A stretch of 64,000 nucleotides of DNA from Anabaena sp. PCC 7108 (GTDB lineage Bacteria > Cyanobacteriota > Cyanobacteriia > Cyanobacteriales > Nostocaceae): positions 682,001 through 746,000 of the forward strand of contig NZ_KB235896.1 in NCBI RefSeq assembly GCF_000332135.1. The letters are read 5' to 3'. Within the stretch, counting starts at the first letter, position 1. Each line of letters starts with the position of its first letter. Of the stretch, positions 26,545-35,522 are shown piece by piece. Below the pieces are notes generated by a model, which made no database searches, was not told the origin of the DNA, and saw nothing but the letters and a program-made list of their open reading frames with translations. A program made the translations under genes and the position numbers.

Positions 26545-27909
26545 CTATTGCAAACCTAAATCACTAAGATACATTTCAATTCCTGCACCGTGATTTGGTA
26601 ATGTGTTACATACGGTTTTATGTGCTTCTACAGCAGCTTGAAGTAATTCGGGTGGAACTTCTTGAATATAGTCACAATTACCAATACCATCTCTAGGAAC
26701 GGGGGCCCATAGTCCACCATCTCCCCGCTTACGACGCATATTTTTTTGACCTTCTATCATCACATCCATATCTTCCAGAATGGGATGAAAAACTGTTAAA
26801 CCCAAAGACTGACATAATGCGATAATGCGATCGCGATCTTCTGATTTTAACCAATTCATTTCTACTGCTAAAGTTGCACCAAAGGCCATCCCTGTGGTCA
26901 CTGCGTGGCCGTGCATCATTTTCACCGCAGGTTCAAACCTTGGACTCCAGGTATGTCCATAAGCATGGGGACGGTCTTGATATGTTTCAAACATATTCGT
27001 TCCCTCATGTTTCATATAAGAAAACAATGCGCGATAAATAATCTCATCCGCAATTTCTGCTAACTCTTCATCTGCATCCAAAGTTGCAAAGTGAGTTTCT
27101 ACTAACCGAGGTCCGTATTTTTCCAACAACTCAAATAAAACAATGTCATCGGTAATGGCCATTTTAATAATTTCTGCCATTCCGTTACGAATATGTCCAG
27201 TAGCTAAAGTACGGAAAAAGCTCCGATCAACTAAAGTTAATACAGGTGGATGATAAGCACCAATACTATTTTTGAATTGTTTCCCGTTGGTGCAGGTACG
27301 AGGTGATGGACCTGCGTCAATAGCTGCAACTACTGTTGTTCCCACCATAATGTAAGGGGTGCGACGGTGTTGCAAGGAACAAGCTAAACCAGCAACATCG
27401 CTAAGAACACCACCACCAATAATTAATACAGGTTCATTGCGAGAAACATCACAACCATCTTTTCCTAAAAACCCTAAAATACGATGGACTGTTTCTGGGG
27501 TTTTATCTGTTTCCCAAGCCCGAAAAGCCATCATTTCTAATGGTATTTCATGAGCATTAAAATATTCACGAACTTGATCACCATACAATTCATTTACTGT
27601 CTGGTCAATCACTGCTACACAACGACCACGACTATTATATATGTTAGCTAAAATCTCATTTCCTGGCTGAAAAACTCCTTCTACTACTTTTACTTCTGAC
27701 TTGAGAGTAAAAGTTGCTTCAACCTCAAAAGAACGACCATCTTTTTTGTGTGCTATTTCCCCTGAACCTTTGTACCACTGTGATGTGAGATATTTTTCCC
27801 CATGGGTCAGTTTAATGGTGTCTGTTTCTGTTTGACTAACAACTTTTTCTGAATCTACTAATAGTTTATCTGTGATTTCTGGGGTTGGTAGTATGCTTTG
27901 TGGAGTCAT
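26545..27909 (-). CDS. mysA: MysA, sugar-phosphate cyclase of the mycosporine cluster (atypical active site)
   Basis: 454 residues from the ATG at 27907-27909; the frame extends upstream only to a TTG at 28020 with no ribosome site. It is a dehydroquinate-synthase-like sedoheptulose-7-phosphate cyclase: NAD-binding EPVLIIGGGVLSDVAGLACS, then RNGMAEIIKMA, and the zinc/substrate residues in HAYGHTWSPRFEP and MHGHAVTTGMAFGA. Position before mysB makes it the source of desmethyl-4-deoxygadusol. Oddity: the active-site stretch reads AIDAGPSPRTCTNGKQFKNS. The DDGS enzymes I recall from Anabaena/Nostoc MAA clusters have [20 protein letters not shown] here. The GPSPRTC form is closer to what I remember of 2-epi-valiolone-synthase-like cyclases. 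The product is therefore less certain than the operon suggests. Confidence 0.82.
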   Translation of the reverse strand: MTPQSILPTPEITDKLLVDSEKVVSQTETDTIKLTHGEKYLTSQWYKGSGEIAHKKDGRSFEVEATFTLKSEVKVVEGVFQPGNEILANIYNSRGRCVAVIDQTVNELYGDQVREYFNAHEIPLEMMAFRAWETDKTPETVHRILGFLGKDGCDVSRNEPVLIIGGGVLSDVAGLACSLQHRRTPYIMVGTTVVAAIDAGPSPRTCTNGKQFKNSIGAYHPPVLTLVDRSFFRTLATGHIRNGMAEIIKMAITDDIVLFELLEKYGPRLVETHFATLDADEELAEIADEIIYRALFSYMKHEGTNMFETYQDRPHAYGHTWSPRFEPAVKMMHGHAVTTGMAFGATLAVEMNWLKSEDRDRIIALCQSLGLTVFHPILEDMDVMIEGQKNMRRKRGDGGLWAPVPRDGIGNCDYIQEVPPELLQAAVEAHKTVCNTLPNHGAGIEMYLSDLGLQ

Positions 27910-28535
27910 TTCAACTGGCCTTATTCTGATTATTTGTATTTCTGACAATGGAATAAAAAAAGTTCTGTTCTTGGCAAAAATTGATTTGAACAGGTCTTTT
28001 TTTTGCAAAAGATTCAACAAAATTACTTAGATGAACCGATGTTTGAAAGTTAACAGGATCATCTTTGCCAACCAGTCGGCTGGATAGCATATTTACTATT
28101 ACCGTCACTATTAATGTAACAAAACATTAAGTTCTCTAATTTTGTGTGGTGGTTTATGAGTAAATTTTTAGATTTAGTTAATGTTCTTAACAAAGAGTAA
28201 CACTCTGTTGTTGCTTATAGTTTATATAAACTTTATGTATTTATTAAATTAATCGAAAATCTTTTAACCTAAAGGAATGCTGTTATATTCAGTGATCTAA
28301 ATACTTGTCAAAGAAAACATATTGTGGTATTCAAAATGAGTTTAAAAATAATAGAAGTAAGTATAATTACTTTGGATGCATTCATGATAACTATCTGCTA
28401 CTAGATTTTTTATTTTGACAACACTTGTGAAGCCTGACTGATAAAACTTCCTTCACGATACCGATATCATCTTAAAATATTCTTAATTTCTGCCCAACTC
28501 TCGACCTTCAATTTACAAACCAACCCAGAACTATT
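27910..28535. other. Divergent intergenic region mysA / GH57
   Basis: About 625 bases, AT-rich, containing promoters for the mys operon (leftward) and the branching enzyme (rightward). Codon-like sequence continues in the mysA frame to 28020 but without a credible start. No hairpin, repeat family member or recognisable operator was found. Confidence 0.4.
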
Positions 28536-30125
28536 ATGGCTATAGGCTACGTCGCACTTGTACTTCATGCACATTTACCCTTCGTTCGTCACCCAGAAAG
28601 TGACTATGTGCTGGAGGAAGAATGGCTGTATGAAGCCATTACAGAAACATATATCCCTTTATTGAAAGTATTTGAAGGCTTAAAGCGAGACGGCATCGAC
28701 TTTAAAATCACCATGAGTATGACACCTCCGCTGGTGTCTATGCTTCGTGATCCTCTGTTGCAAGAACGCTACGATGCACATCTATCCCAACTAGAAGAAC
28801 TGATAGAACTGGAAGCCGAGCGAAATGTCCAAAATGGGCATATGCTTTATTTAGCTGAACATTACGCCACTGAGTTCAATGAAGCCCGTGAAGTTTGGGA
28901 AAAATACAATGGTGACTTAGTAACGGCTTTTAAAGGTTTCCAAGATACTAATAATCTGGAAATTATTACTTGCGGTGCTACTCACGGGTATTTACCGCTG
29001 ATGAAAATGTATCCCCAGGCTGTGTGGTCGCAAATTAAAGTAGCTTGTGAACACTACGAAGAAACTTTTGGCCAAGCACCTAGAGGTATTTGGTTGCCCG
29101 AGTGTGCTTATTATGAAGGGTTAGAGCGAATGCTGGCGGATGCTGGTTTACGCTATTTTCTGACTGATGGACATGGTATCTTATACGCTCGTCCCCGTCC
29201 CCGTTTTGGCACTTATGCGCCAATTTTTACAGAACCTGGTGTAGCGGCTTTTGGTCGAGACCATGAATCGTCTCAACAAGTTTGGTCTTCTGAGGTGGGT
29301 TATCCTGGTGCGGCTGAATATCGGGAATTTTATAAAGATTTGGGCTGGGAAGCTGAATATGAATATATTAAGCCTTACATTATGCCCAATGGTCAGCGGA
29401 AAAATACGGGGATTAAGTATCATAAAATTACCGGACGCGGTTTAGGTCTTTCTGATAAGGCACTTTATGATCCTTACTGGGCAAGGGAAAAAGCAGCAGA
29501 TCACGCTGCTAACTTCATGTATAATCGTGAAAGACAATCGGAGCATTTACACGGGATCATGGGTCGGCCACCAATTATTGTCTCTCCCTATGATGCGGAA
29601 TTATTTGGTCACTGGTGGTATGAAGGTCCTTGGTTTATTGATTACCTGTTCCGCAAATCATGGTATGACCAAGGAACTTATGACATGACTCATTTGGCTG
29701 ATTATTTGCGGGATAACCCTACACAACAAGTCTGTCGTCCGGCTCAGTCTAGTTGGGGTTACAAGGGTTTTCACGAGTATTGGTTAAATGAAACAAACGC
29801 GTGGGTTTACCCACATTTACATAAAGCTGCGGAGCGGATGATTGAAATTTCCCAGCTAGAACCAGAGGATGAGTTACAATGGAAGGCGTTAAACCAAGCG
29901 GCAAGAGAGTTATTATTAGCACAATCTTCTGACTGGGCGTTTATTATGCGGACGGGAACAATGGTTCCTTATGCGGTGAGAAGAACGCGATCGCACTTAA
30001 TGCGGTTTAATAAACTATATGAAGATGTGAAAGTAGGTAAAGTTGATAGCGGTTGGTTGGAAAAAGTCGAGTTAATGGATAATATTTTCCCCAACATCAA
30101 TTATCGCTCTTACCGACCAGTGTAG
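28536..30125 (+). CDS. GH57 1,4-alpha-glucan branching enzyme
   Basis: 529 residues, full length for GH57/DUF1957 branching enzymes. Conserved parts are the N-terminal LVLHAHLPFVRHP (with the His-Ala-His motif), the nucleophile region GIWLPECAYY (Glu189) and the acid/base region SPYDAELFGHWWYEGP (Asp353), followed by the C-terminal helical domain. The enzyme introduces alpha-1,6 branches into glycogen. Cyanobacteria usually also have a GH13 GlgB, so this is a second branching activity. It stands alone on the plus strand. Confidence 0.92.
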   Translation: MAIGYVALVLHAHLPFVRHPESDYVLEEEWLYEAITETYIPLLKVFEGLKRDGIDFKITMSMTPPLVSMLRDPLLQERYDAHLSQLEELIELEAERNVQNGHMLYLAEHYATEFNEAREVWEKYNGDLVTAFKGFQDTNNLEIITCGATHGYLPLMKMYPQAVWSQIKVACEHYEETFGQAPRGIWLPECAYYEGLERMLADAGLRYFLTDGHGILYARPRPRFGTYAPIFTEPGVAAFGRDHESSQQVWSSEVGYPGAAEYREFYKDLGWEAEYEYIKPYIMPNGQRKNTGIKYHKITGRGLGLSDKALYDPYWAREKAADHAANFMYNRERQSEHLHGIMGRPPIIVSPYDAELFGHWWYEGPWFIDYLFRKSWYDQGTYDMTHLADYLRDNPTQQVCRPAQSSWGYKGFHEYWLNETNAWVYPHLHKAAERMIEISQLEPEDELQWKALNQAARELLLAQSSDWAFIMRTGTMVPYAVRRTRSHLMRFNKLYEDVKVGKVDSGWLEKVELMDNIFPNINYRSYRPV

Positions 30126-30374
30126 TCTCTGTGAGAATTAGGATTTACAGGATTTGAGGATGAATCAAGATCATCAAAAACATCTTCAATTTTGTGAATC
30201 CTGATCAGCTGCTACTGTACCAGTCAGTCGTGCAAAGTGCTGTAATTAAGTAGTAAGACAAAATTAATTACACAAAATTTAACCTACAACCTTTATTGAG
30301 CCTGAAATCTAATGTGTAAGTATTTTTGTCCGATTACTTAAGATTCATTTATTAATAATTGAGGGGCGAATGTA

Positions 30375-31466
30375 ATGCAGCGAATTCAAAGTACAGTCTT
30401 TGGGCTTTTAATGCTCAGTGTTATTACATTCGGTATTGCTTGCGTTGATTTACGTGACGCTGGAAATAGTAATGCTATTCAACCAGATTCTCAAGCCATT
30501 TTGTTGCAGCGTGATCAGCAAAACCGTAAACGCAACAGTCAAGAGCAACAGAATCAGCAAGCTTCCGAAATTCAAAAGGTTTCCACTGGATTTGAGGTAG
30601 CACCACTATCAACCGATCCTGCTATTAATGATTGGCTAGACCCACACTATGTGGTTATTGATCAATCAGCCAACTTACGCAACAAATTGTTTGTTTTTTT
30701 TCCAGGCTCATTTGGTAACCCAAGCAGGCAGAAGTTGATTACCCAATTTGCAGCAAAACAGGGCTATCACGCTATTAACCTCAATTATCCTAACTCTTGG
30801 ACAGTAGATAGATTGTGCCGTAAAAACTCTGCTCCAGACTGTTATGCTAAAGTGCGCCAGGAAATTATTGAGGGAAAAGATTACTCGCCTTTAGTAAATA
30901 TCAGTCCTGCTAACTCGATTGAAAATCGAATGCTAAAGCTGTTGCAATATTTAAATCAGCAGTATCCCCAGCAAGGGTGGAGTCAGTATTTCAATAAGGA
31001 TATGATCAAATGGGATCTGGTTGTCGTGTCAGGCCATTCTCAAGGAGGAGGGCATGCAGCCATGCTAGGTAAGCAACATCGAGTTGCCAGAGTAATTATG
31101 CTGGCTGCTCCCGCTGACTACAGTGTGGTTTCAAGTGTGGTTTCAGGACAAATAGCTTCTTGGCTGGCGGCTCCTGGACAAACACCACCAGAACGATATT
31201 ACGGCTTTGCCCACATCAAAGATCCAGGGTATGCGAGAATTCAAAAGGCGTGGGAGTTATTGGGTATGGCGAATTATGGATCTGCTGTAAATGTAGATGG
31301 ACAACAACCACCCTACAATTATTCTCATCGGTTGATAACTGCTTTGATTCCTTCTCGCCAAGGTAAGTACCATGGTAGTGTTGCTACAGATGGAACAACG
31401 CCAAGGCAATCAGATGGCACTCCTGTCTTTCAAAAGGTTTGGCAGTATTTAATTAGGGTTAGCTGA
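30375..31466 (+). CDS. Secreted alpha/beta hydrolase-fold protein
   Basis: 363 residues. The N-terminus (MQRIQSTVFGLLMLSVITFGIACVD) is a signal peptide with a weak lipobox ending in Cys23. Gln/Asn-rich residues 45-65 form a linker. The catalytic domain starts with KLFVFFPGSFGNPSRQKL and has the nucleophile elbow VVSGHSQGGGHAAMLG. A likely acid follows in the RVIMLAAPADYS region, and a His lies in GKYHGSVA near the C-terminus. Substrate unknown. A GAGGGGCGA ribosome-binding site precedes the ATG. It is monocistronic. Confidence 0.75.
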   Translation: MQRIQSTVFGLLMLSVITFGIACVDLRDAGNSNAIQPDSQAILLQRDQQNRKRNSQEQQNQQASEIQKVSTGFEVAPLSTDPAINDWLDPHYVVIDQSANLRNKLFVFFPGSFGNPSRQKLITQFAAKQGYHAINLNYPNSWTVDRLCRKNSAPDCYAKVRQEIIEGKDYSPLVNISPANSIENRMLKLLQYLNQQYPQQGWSQYFNKDMIKWDLVVVSGHSQGGGHAAMLGKQHRVARVIMLAAPADYSVVSSVVSGQIASWLAAPGQTPPERYYGFAHIKDPGYARIQKAWELLGMANYGSAVNVDGQQPPYNYSHRLITALIPSRQGKYHGSVATDGTTPRQSDGTPVFQKVWQYLIRVS

Positions 31467-31605
31467 AAGGTGGTTGCCATGTCCATACATACTTCAGCAC
31501 TAATCTTGTTAATTTACCTTCACGAAATATAAGTGGAGCAAATAGCAAATAGATTAAGCAAATTATATTCTTAATATAGCCGAAAAAATCTAGGTGTCAA
31601 TATCA

Positions 31606-31692
31606 ATGGCTGAAAAAACCAAAACTCGTCAAATTATTGACATCATTCTCAAAAATATTGAGAATAAAGTAGCTTATTGCGAAAAAACTTGA
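31606..31692 (+). CDS. Possible 28-codon peptide ORF
   Basis: ATG to TGA reading MAEKTKTRQIIDIILKNIEN and eight more residues, in the 336-base gap between the hydrolase gene and the Psb35-like gene. It is lysine-rich and could form one amphipathic helix. No ribosome-binding site is convincing, and it may be the remnant of a longer gene. The rest of the gap holds only the terminator at 31744. Confidence 0.2.
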   Translation: MAEKTKTRQIIDIILKNIENKVAYCEKT

Positions 31693-31743
31693 CAAATCAC
31701 TTTTTTAGTAAAAATCAGATTTAAAAAACTAATCACAACAAAA

Positions 31744-31765
31744 CCCCCAGTTACGAAACTGAGGG
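31744..31765 (-). terminator. Rho-independent terminator of the Psb35-like gene
   Basis: On the minus strand CCCTCAGTT and AACTGGGGG form a 9-bp stem (one G-U pair) around a TCGT loop and are followed by TTTTGTTGT. It lies 38 bases after the stop at 31803. On the plus strand the same hairpin is followed by TGATTTTT, so it may work in both directions. Confidence 0.75.
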
Positions 31766-31802
31766 TGATTTTTATGGACATTTGATCAACTGGCCTTTAC
31801 TG

Positions 31803-32030
31803 CTATTGAGGTAAAGTGCGGCTGGTGTAAGCATCCATCACATAAGCTGGAGTGCGATCGCTGTAATCTATTTCCATACCTGTAATAGATTTTGCCAATT
31901 GTTCAAAAGATTCAGAACGCCAGTTACGTTCATGGATAGGCTTACTTTGTTCACCCATGAAGTAGGCCAAAGAACCAACAACTGAAACAGCTACCCAACC
32001 GACAACAAATAATGCAATTAAGATAGTCAT
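31803..32030 (-). CDS. Small single-TM protein, Psb35-like
   Basis: 75 residues from the ATG at 32028-32030, which has a GAGG ribosome-binding site 7 bases upstream; the longer frame to 32150 lacks one. One transmembrane helix (MTILIALFVVGWVAVSVVGSLAYFMG) is followed by a soluble tail (EQSKPIHERNWRSESFEQLAKS). This layout matches the small thylakoid protein annotated Psb35 (photosystem II assembly) as I recall it. It lies about 200 bp downstream of petA, on the same strand, and has its own terminator. The name is tentative. Confidence 0.6.
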   Translation of the reverse strand: MTILIALFVVGWVAVSVVGSLAYFMGEQSKPIHERNWRSESFEQLAKSITGMEIDYSDRTPAYVMDAYTSRTLPQ

Positions 32031-32230
32031 CTTTAAACCTCGTGTTTTAACTTGTGTTTCTCTATGTAAATAAATATAACAAATATAAACAAAATTTGCA
32101 AACTGTTCATAAGGTGTGCTAACCGATGATATTGGTGGGGGATTCCACACTGTTCCCTCCTATCCACAAAAAAAGACAAAAAAAGACAGGTATAATTCCT
32201 GTCTGAGAATCAATTATTTAGCAAAGAAGT

Positions 32231-33232
32231 TTAGAAATTCATCTCAGCAGCTTGGACTTTTTCTACCTGCTTCTTCTTCAGTACCAACATTACTTGTGCT
32301 AACATCACCAAACAGATGAAAGCTACTAACCAGGTGACTCTAGAACTGTCTTGTAGCACTATTTCTGCATCTTTTTGACCGAAACCACCCACATTGGGGT
32401 TGCTGGTCAAAGCATCACCAGATGCAACTGTTTGTCCTTCAGAAACAATCAGGTCTGGACCTGCGGGAACTAGATCGTTAACAACTTCACCAGATTCAGG
32501 TTTGATGCTGATTACATACTTAACGTTACCGTCTTCATCTTCTTCTTTGGCAATCTTGCTAATTGTGCCAGCAGTGGAAGCGTTGTAAACGTTATTATTG
32601 CTCTTTTCACCAGTGGGGTAAATTTGTCCGCGTCCCCGGTTTCCACCGACATGAACGGAATATTTACCGAAGTTGATACTCTTGTCAGTTGCGGGGTTAG
32701 GAGAAAGAACAGGGAAGACAATTTCTTGATATTGTTCGCCGGGTAATGGTCCAACGATGACAATATTGTCTTTTTCTTCACCGTAGGGTTGGAAGTAAAC
32801 ATCGCCTACTTCTTCCTTTAGTTCTTCAGAAATACGGTCTTCAGGTGCAATTTTGAAGCCTTGAGGCAACATTAATACAGCACCGACATTTAAGCCGACT
32901 TTAGAACCATCAGCACCTACTTGCTGGACGCTGGTATCGTAGGGAATTTTGACGATCGCTTTAAATACGGTGTCAGGTAATACCGATTGGGGTACTTCTA
33001 TTTCTGTATTTTTTGCGGCTAGGTGACAGTTAGCGCAAACGATCCGCCCTGTAGGTTCACGGGGAGTTTCAGGATAGGCGGCTTGCGCCCAGAAGGGATA
33101 AGCAGCAGCGGTTTGGGGTAGGGCTAGATCGCTGGTGAAGAAAAAGGTTAGGGTGGCGATCGCTATCAGCAATGAGTTTACCATTGCTTTAGCAATGCAA
33201 GTTAACCTTGCAGGTGTACAGGCGTTTCTCAT
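32231..33232 (-). CDS. petA: Cytochrome f (apocytochrome f precursor)
   Basis: 333 residues from the ATG at 33230-33232 ([10 protein letters not shown]), the start used in related cyanobacteria; the frame is open to 33271 but that part lies beside the tandem repeats. Signal peptide with AAAYPFWAQ marking the mature N-terminal Tyr45, whose amino group is an axial haem ligand. The covalent haem motif CANCH is at 66-70. The large luminal domain ends with one membrane helix ([20 protein letters not shown]) and the [15 protein letters not shown] stromal tail. Part of the cytochrome b6f complex. It follows petC on the same strand, as in other cyanobacteria, but the spacer is filled with heptamer arrays. 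Confidence 0.98.
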   Translation of the reverse strand: MRNACTPARLTCIAKAMVNSLLIAIATLTFFFTSDLALPQTAAAYPFWAQAAYPETPREPTGRIVCANCHLAAKNTEIEVPQSVLPDTVFKAIVKIPYDTSVQQVGADGSKVGLNVGAVLMLPQGFKIAPEDRISEELKEEVGDVYFQPYGEEKDNIVIVGPLPGEQYQEIVFPVLSPNPATDKSINFGKYSVHVGGNRGRGQIYPTGEKSNNNVYNASTAGTISKIAKEEDEDGNVKYVISIKPESGEVVNDLVPAGPDLIVSEGQTVASGDALTSNPNVGGFGQKDAEIVLQDSSRVTWLVAFICLVMLAQVMLVLKKKQVEKVQAAEMNF

Positions 33233-33272
33233 CTCTATAAAGTCATTTGTCAGTGGTCGTTGGTCATCCATC

Positions 33273-33328
33273 GGTCATTGGTGATTGGTGATTGGTGATT
33301 GGTGATTGGTGATTGGTGATTGGTGATT
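33273..33328. repeat. Heptamer array (GGTGATT)8 upstream of petA
   Basis: Eight 7-bp units, the first GGTCATT and seven exact GGTGATT, starting 41 bases upstream of the petA start. It lies within the petC-petA spacer and would be transcribed into the mRNA leader of petA if the two genes are co-transcribed. Confidence 0.95.
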
Positions 33329-33376
33329 GGTCAAGAGTTGATTAAAAATTCTGGACTGTTGACTTTCAGACTAATA

Positions 33377-33509
33377 ACTCAACACTCAACACTCAATACT
33401 CAATACTCAACACTCAATACTCAATACTCAACACTCAACACTCAATACTCAATACTCAATACTCAGCACTCAATACTCAATACTCAGCACTCGGTACTCG
33501 GTACTCGGT
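33377..33509. repeat. Heptamer array of 19 ACTCAAY-type units between petC and petA
   Basis: Nineteen contiguous 7-bp units: ACTCAAT and ACTCAAC mixed, two ACTCAGC, and three ACTCGGT at the end nearest petC. The pattern of variants indicates successive local duplications. It ends five bases before the petC stop codon. Confidence 0.95.
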
Positions 33510-33514
33510 ACTGT

Positions 33515-34054
33515 TTAAGACCACCAAGGAGCTTCTTTGGTGCGGAAGTCGGTTTCTGTCCAAGGGGTCAAAACGATTTGGTCGTCATTAACTGTGGTGT
33601 GAGCCAAAGCCAAAGATAGAGGTGCAGGCCCCCGAACAACTTTACCAGTTGCGTCGTACTGGGAACCATGACAAGGGCATTTAAACTTGTTCTCAGCTAC
33701 GTTCCAGGGAACGACACAACCCAGGTGAGTACAGATGGCGTTGATACCATAATCCGCGATCGCTTCTTTGCTTTCTACGACAATATAAGTGGGGTCGCCT
33801 TTGAGTCCTTGAACTAGAGTGCGATCGCCTACATTATGGCTAGAAAGAAATTGACTAACTTTAACGCTGTTACCCAATTCATCTTTTGCTGTTGTACCAC
33901 CACCAGCGCCACCACTGGCAGGGGGAATAAAGTAGTTGACTACGGGATATAATGCTCCCAGAGCCACCCCTGTCACAGTTCCAAAAGTGAGCAGGTTCAT
34001 GAATTGACGACGACCCATATCAGGAACGTCTGCTGATTCAGAAAATTGAGCCAT
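33515..34054 (-). CDS. petC: Cytochrome b6f Rieske iron-sulfur protein
   Basis: 179 residues. A Tat-like GRRQFMN motif at 14-20 precedes the single membrane helix ([25 protein letters not shown]). A Gly-rich hinge (SGGAGGGTT) follows. The Rieske cluster is bound by CTHLGC (C108, H110) and CPCHG (C126, H129), with C113 and C128 in position for the disulfide. It transfers electrons from plastoquinol to cytochrome f. First gene of petC-petA. tatC, encoding the likely export channel, lies about 0.7 kb away on the same strand. Confidence 0.98.
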   Translation of the reverse strand: MAQFSESADVPDMGRRQFMNLLTFGTVTGVALGALYPVVNYFIPPASGGAGGGTTAKDELGNSVKVSQFLSSHNVGDRTLVQGLKGDPTYIVVESKEAIADYGINAICTHLGCVVPWNVAENKFKCPCHGSQYDATGKVVRGPAPLSLALAHTTVNDDQIVLTPWTETDFRTKEAPWWS

Positions 34055-34385
34055 AATCTACGCGCAATTGTGTAATTTTTTTAACAGTTTGACAAGTTTA
34101 CTACTACTTAAGCAATTCTTGCCTGAGTTGAAATGCTAACGCCCCCAGGGATGCCACACTTCTTTGTTGCAAGACCTGTCTAGCATCTTTTCTGTTAGCA
34201 TTACATTTCTTTATATCCTTATCATACTGGAGTTACGGAACTTAACATCATAACTAAATGTAAAATCTAATTTAGAAAACCTCTGAATCCCATAGGGGAA
34301 TAAGCTGTGATGTTTCCCAGAGATTCAACAGCCACAGCATGAGTATTGCAAATCCCAAATCCCAAATCCCAAATTTTGAATTGAT
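34055..34385. other. Divergent intergenic region petC / DUF3067
   Basis: 331 bases carrying the petC promoter region (leftward) and the start region of the DUF3067 gene (rightward). Three AAATCCC heptamers lie at 34350-34370, the same unit as at 16610-16630. No other structure is clear. Confidence 0.5.
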
Positions 34386-34694
34386 ATGACAGGAAAGGAA
34401 TTACGTCAACTGTTGATTGATAAGTGGGGATACTCCTATGATGTCCAGTTTCGTCGGACACAGGGGAAGGTATTTCTACAAGTCATGTGGAAATATGTTG
34501 AACAAGCCTCATTCCCTTTAAGCGAGCCTGAGTACCAAGAGCATATTGACGGTATTGCTAATTATCTCCATGCTTTGGGAGGAACAATACAAGTACAAAC
34601 TTTTATTGCCCAAACTAAAGAACGTCCTCGATTGGGTAAAGCGGTTAGTATTCCCTTAGATTTGGGCGATCGCACTTCCGAATGGATATTATGA
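34386..34694 (+). CDS. DUF3067 family protein
   Basis: 102 residues. It starts MTGKELRQLLIDKWGYSYDVQFRR and contains FLQVMWKYVEQASFPLSEPEYQEHIDGIANYL and GKAVSIPLDLGDRTSEWIL, a pattern I associate with the DUF3067 family shared by cyanobacteria and chloroplasts. No signal peptide or membrane segment. Function unknown. It is convergent with tatC, with only 33 bases between the two stops. Confidence 0.75.
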   Translation: MTGKELRQLLIDKWGYSYDVQFRRTQGKVFLQVMWKYVEQASFPLSEPEYQEHIDGIANYLHALGGTIQVQTFIAQTKERPRLGKAVSIPLDLGDRTSEWIL

Positions 34695-34727
34695 AATAAA
34701 AATCAAGTATCAAGCCATTTGAATTGT

Positions 34728-35522
34728 TTATTTTCCCGTCAGTTTAACTAAACCAACTCCACCAAAATAAAGTCCTAAAACCGCCCCTGCTAAAAGACTT
34801 TGAGTGAGGGGATCTGTAGAAGGTGTCAGTACAGCACCCAAAATTACTGCTCCCATAATCACAAAACGCCACCCAGCCAGCATTTTTGCGGAAGAGACAA
34901 TCCCTAAATTACCTAACAACAATTGAATAATGGGAATTTGAAATGCTAACCCAGTGCTGAATAACAATAACAGCACAAATTCAAAATATTTTTCAATTGA
35001 CCATAGTTGTTCGACAACATCTGCACCGTAGCTGATAAAAAATTGTAAAGCTGCGGGAATAAGTAGCAAGTAAGCAAATACTAACCCGCCGACAAATAGC
35101 ACACTAGAACCCAAAACCACAGGTGCTAACAAACGACGTTCTCGACGTGTTAGTCCGGGAAGTACGAATTGGATAATTTGGTAAAGAATGAAGGGACTAG
35201 CAAGCACCAAACCACTGTAACCCGCAACTTTAATGGAGACAAAGAAATATTCTCCTGGTGCTAGTTGCAGAAACTTGATCCCATGCGCTGGGACTTCTAG
35301 TAGCTGTACAAGAGGTTTAACGACGATAAAACAGCCAATAACACCCACTACTACAGCGATTAAAGAATAGAAAATCCGTTGCCGTAATTCTTCAAGATGG
35401 TCGAAAAATGACATTTCGACATCATCTGATAACTCATCCTGGGGATTAACTTCTGAATTTCCGTATCCTTCTGTATCTATATTGGGAGAATTGATAGTAT
35501 CTACATCTGGTAAAGGTGTCAT
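34728..35522 (-). CDS. tatC: Sec-independent translocase TatC
   Basis: 264 residues. A 35-residue acidic N-terminus precedes the TatC signature [24 protein letters not shown]. Six hydrophobic helices follow, with the conserved [23 protein letters not shown] block and [20 protein letters not shown]. TatC recognises twin-arginine signal peptides. Likely clients in this window are the Rieske protein (GRRQF) and the TRAP binding protein (MKRRQ). The start overlaps no neighbour. Confidence 0.96.
   Translation of the reverse strand: MTPLPDVDTINSPNIDTEGYGNSEVNPQDELSDDVEMSFFDHLEELRQRIFYSLIAVVVGVIGCFIVVKPLVQLLEVPAHGIKFLQLAPGEYFFVSIKVAGYSGLVLASPFILYQIIQFVLPGLTRRERRLLAPVVLGSSVLFVGGLVFAYLLLIPAALQFFISYGADVVEQLWSIEKYFEFVLLLLFSTGLAFQIPIIQLLLGNLGIVSSAKMLAGWRFVIMGAVILGAVLTPSTDPLTQSLLAGAVLGLYFGGVGLVKLTGK

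Noticed and set aside
27910-28020. Upstream extension of mysA to a TTG start
   Set aside because: No ribosome-binding site; related cyclases start closer to the ATG at 27909, although coding of this part cannot be fully excluded.
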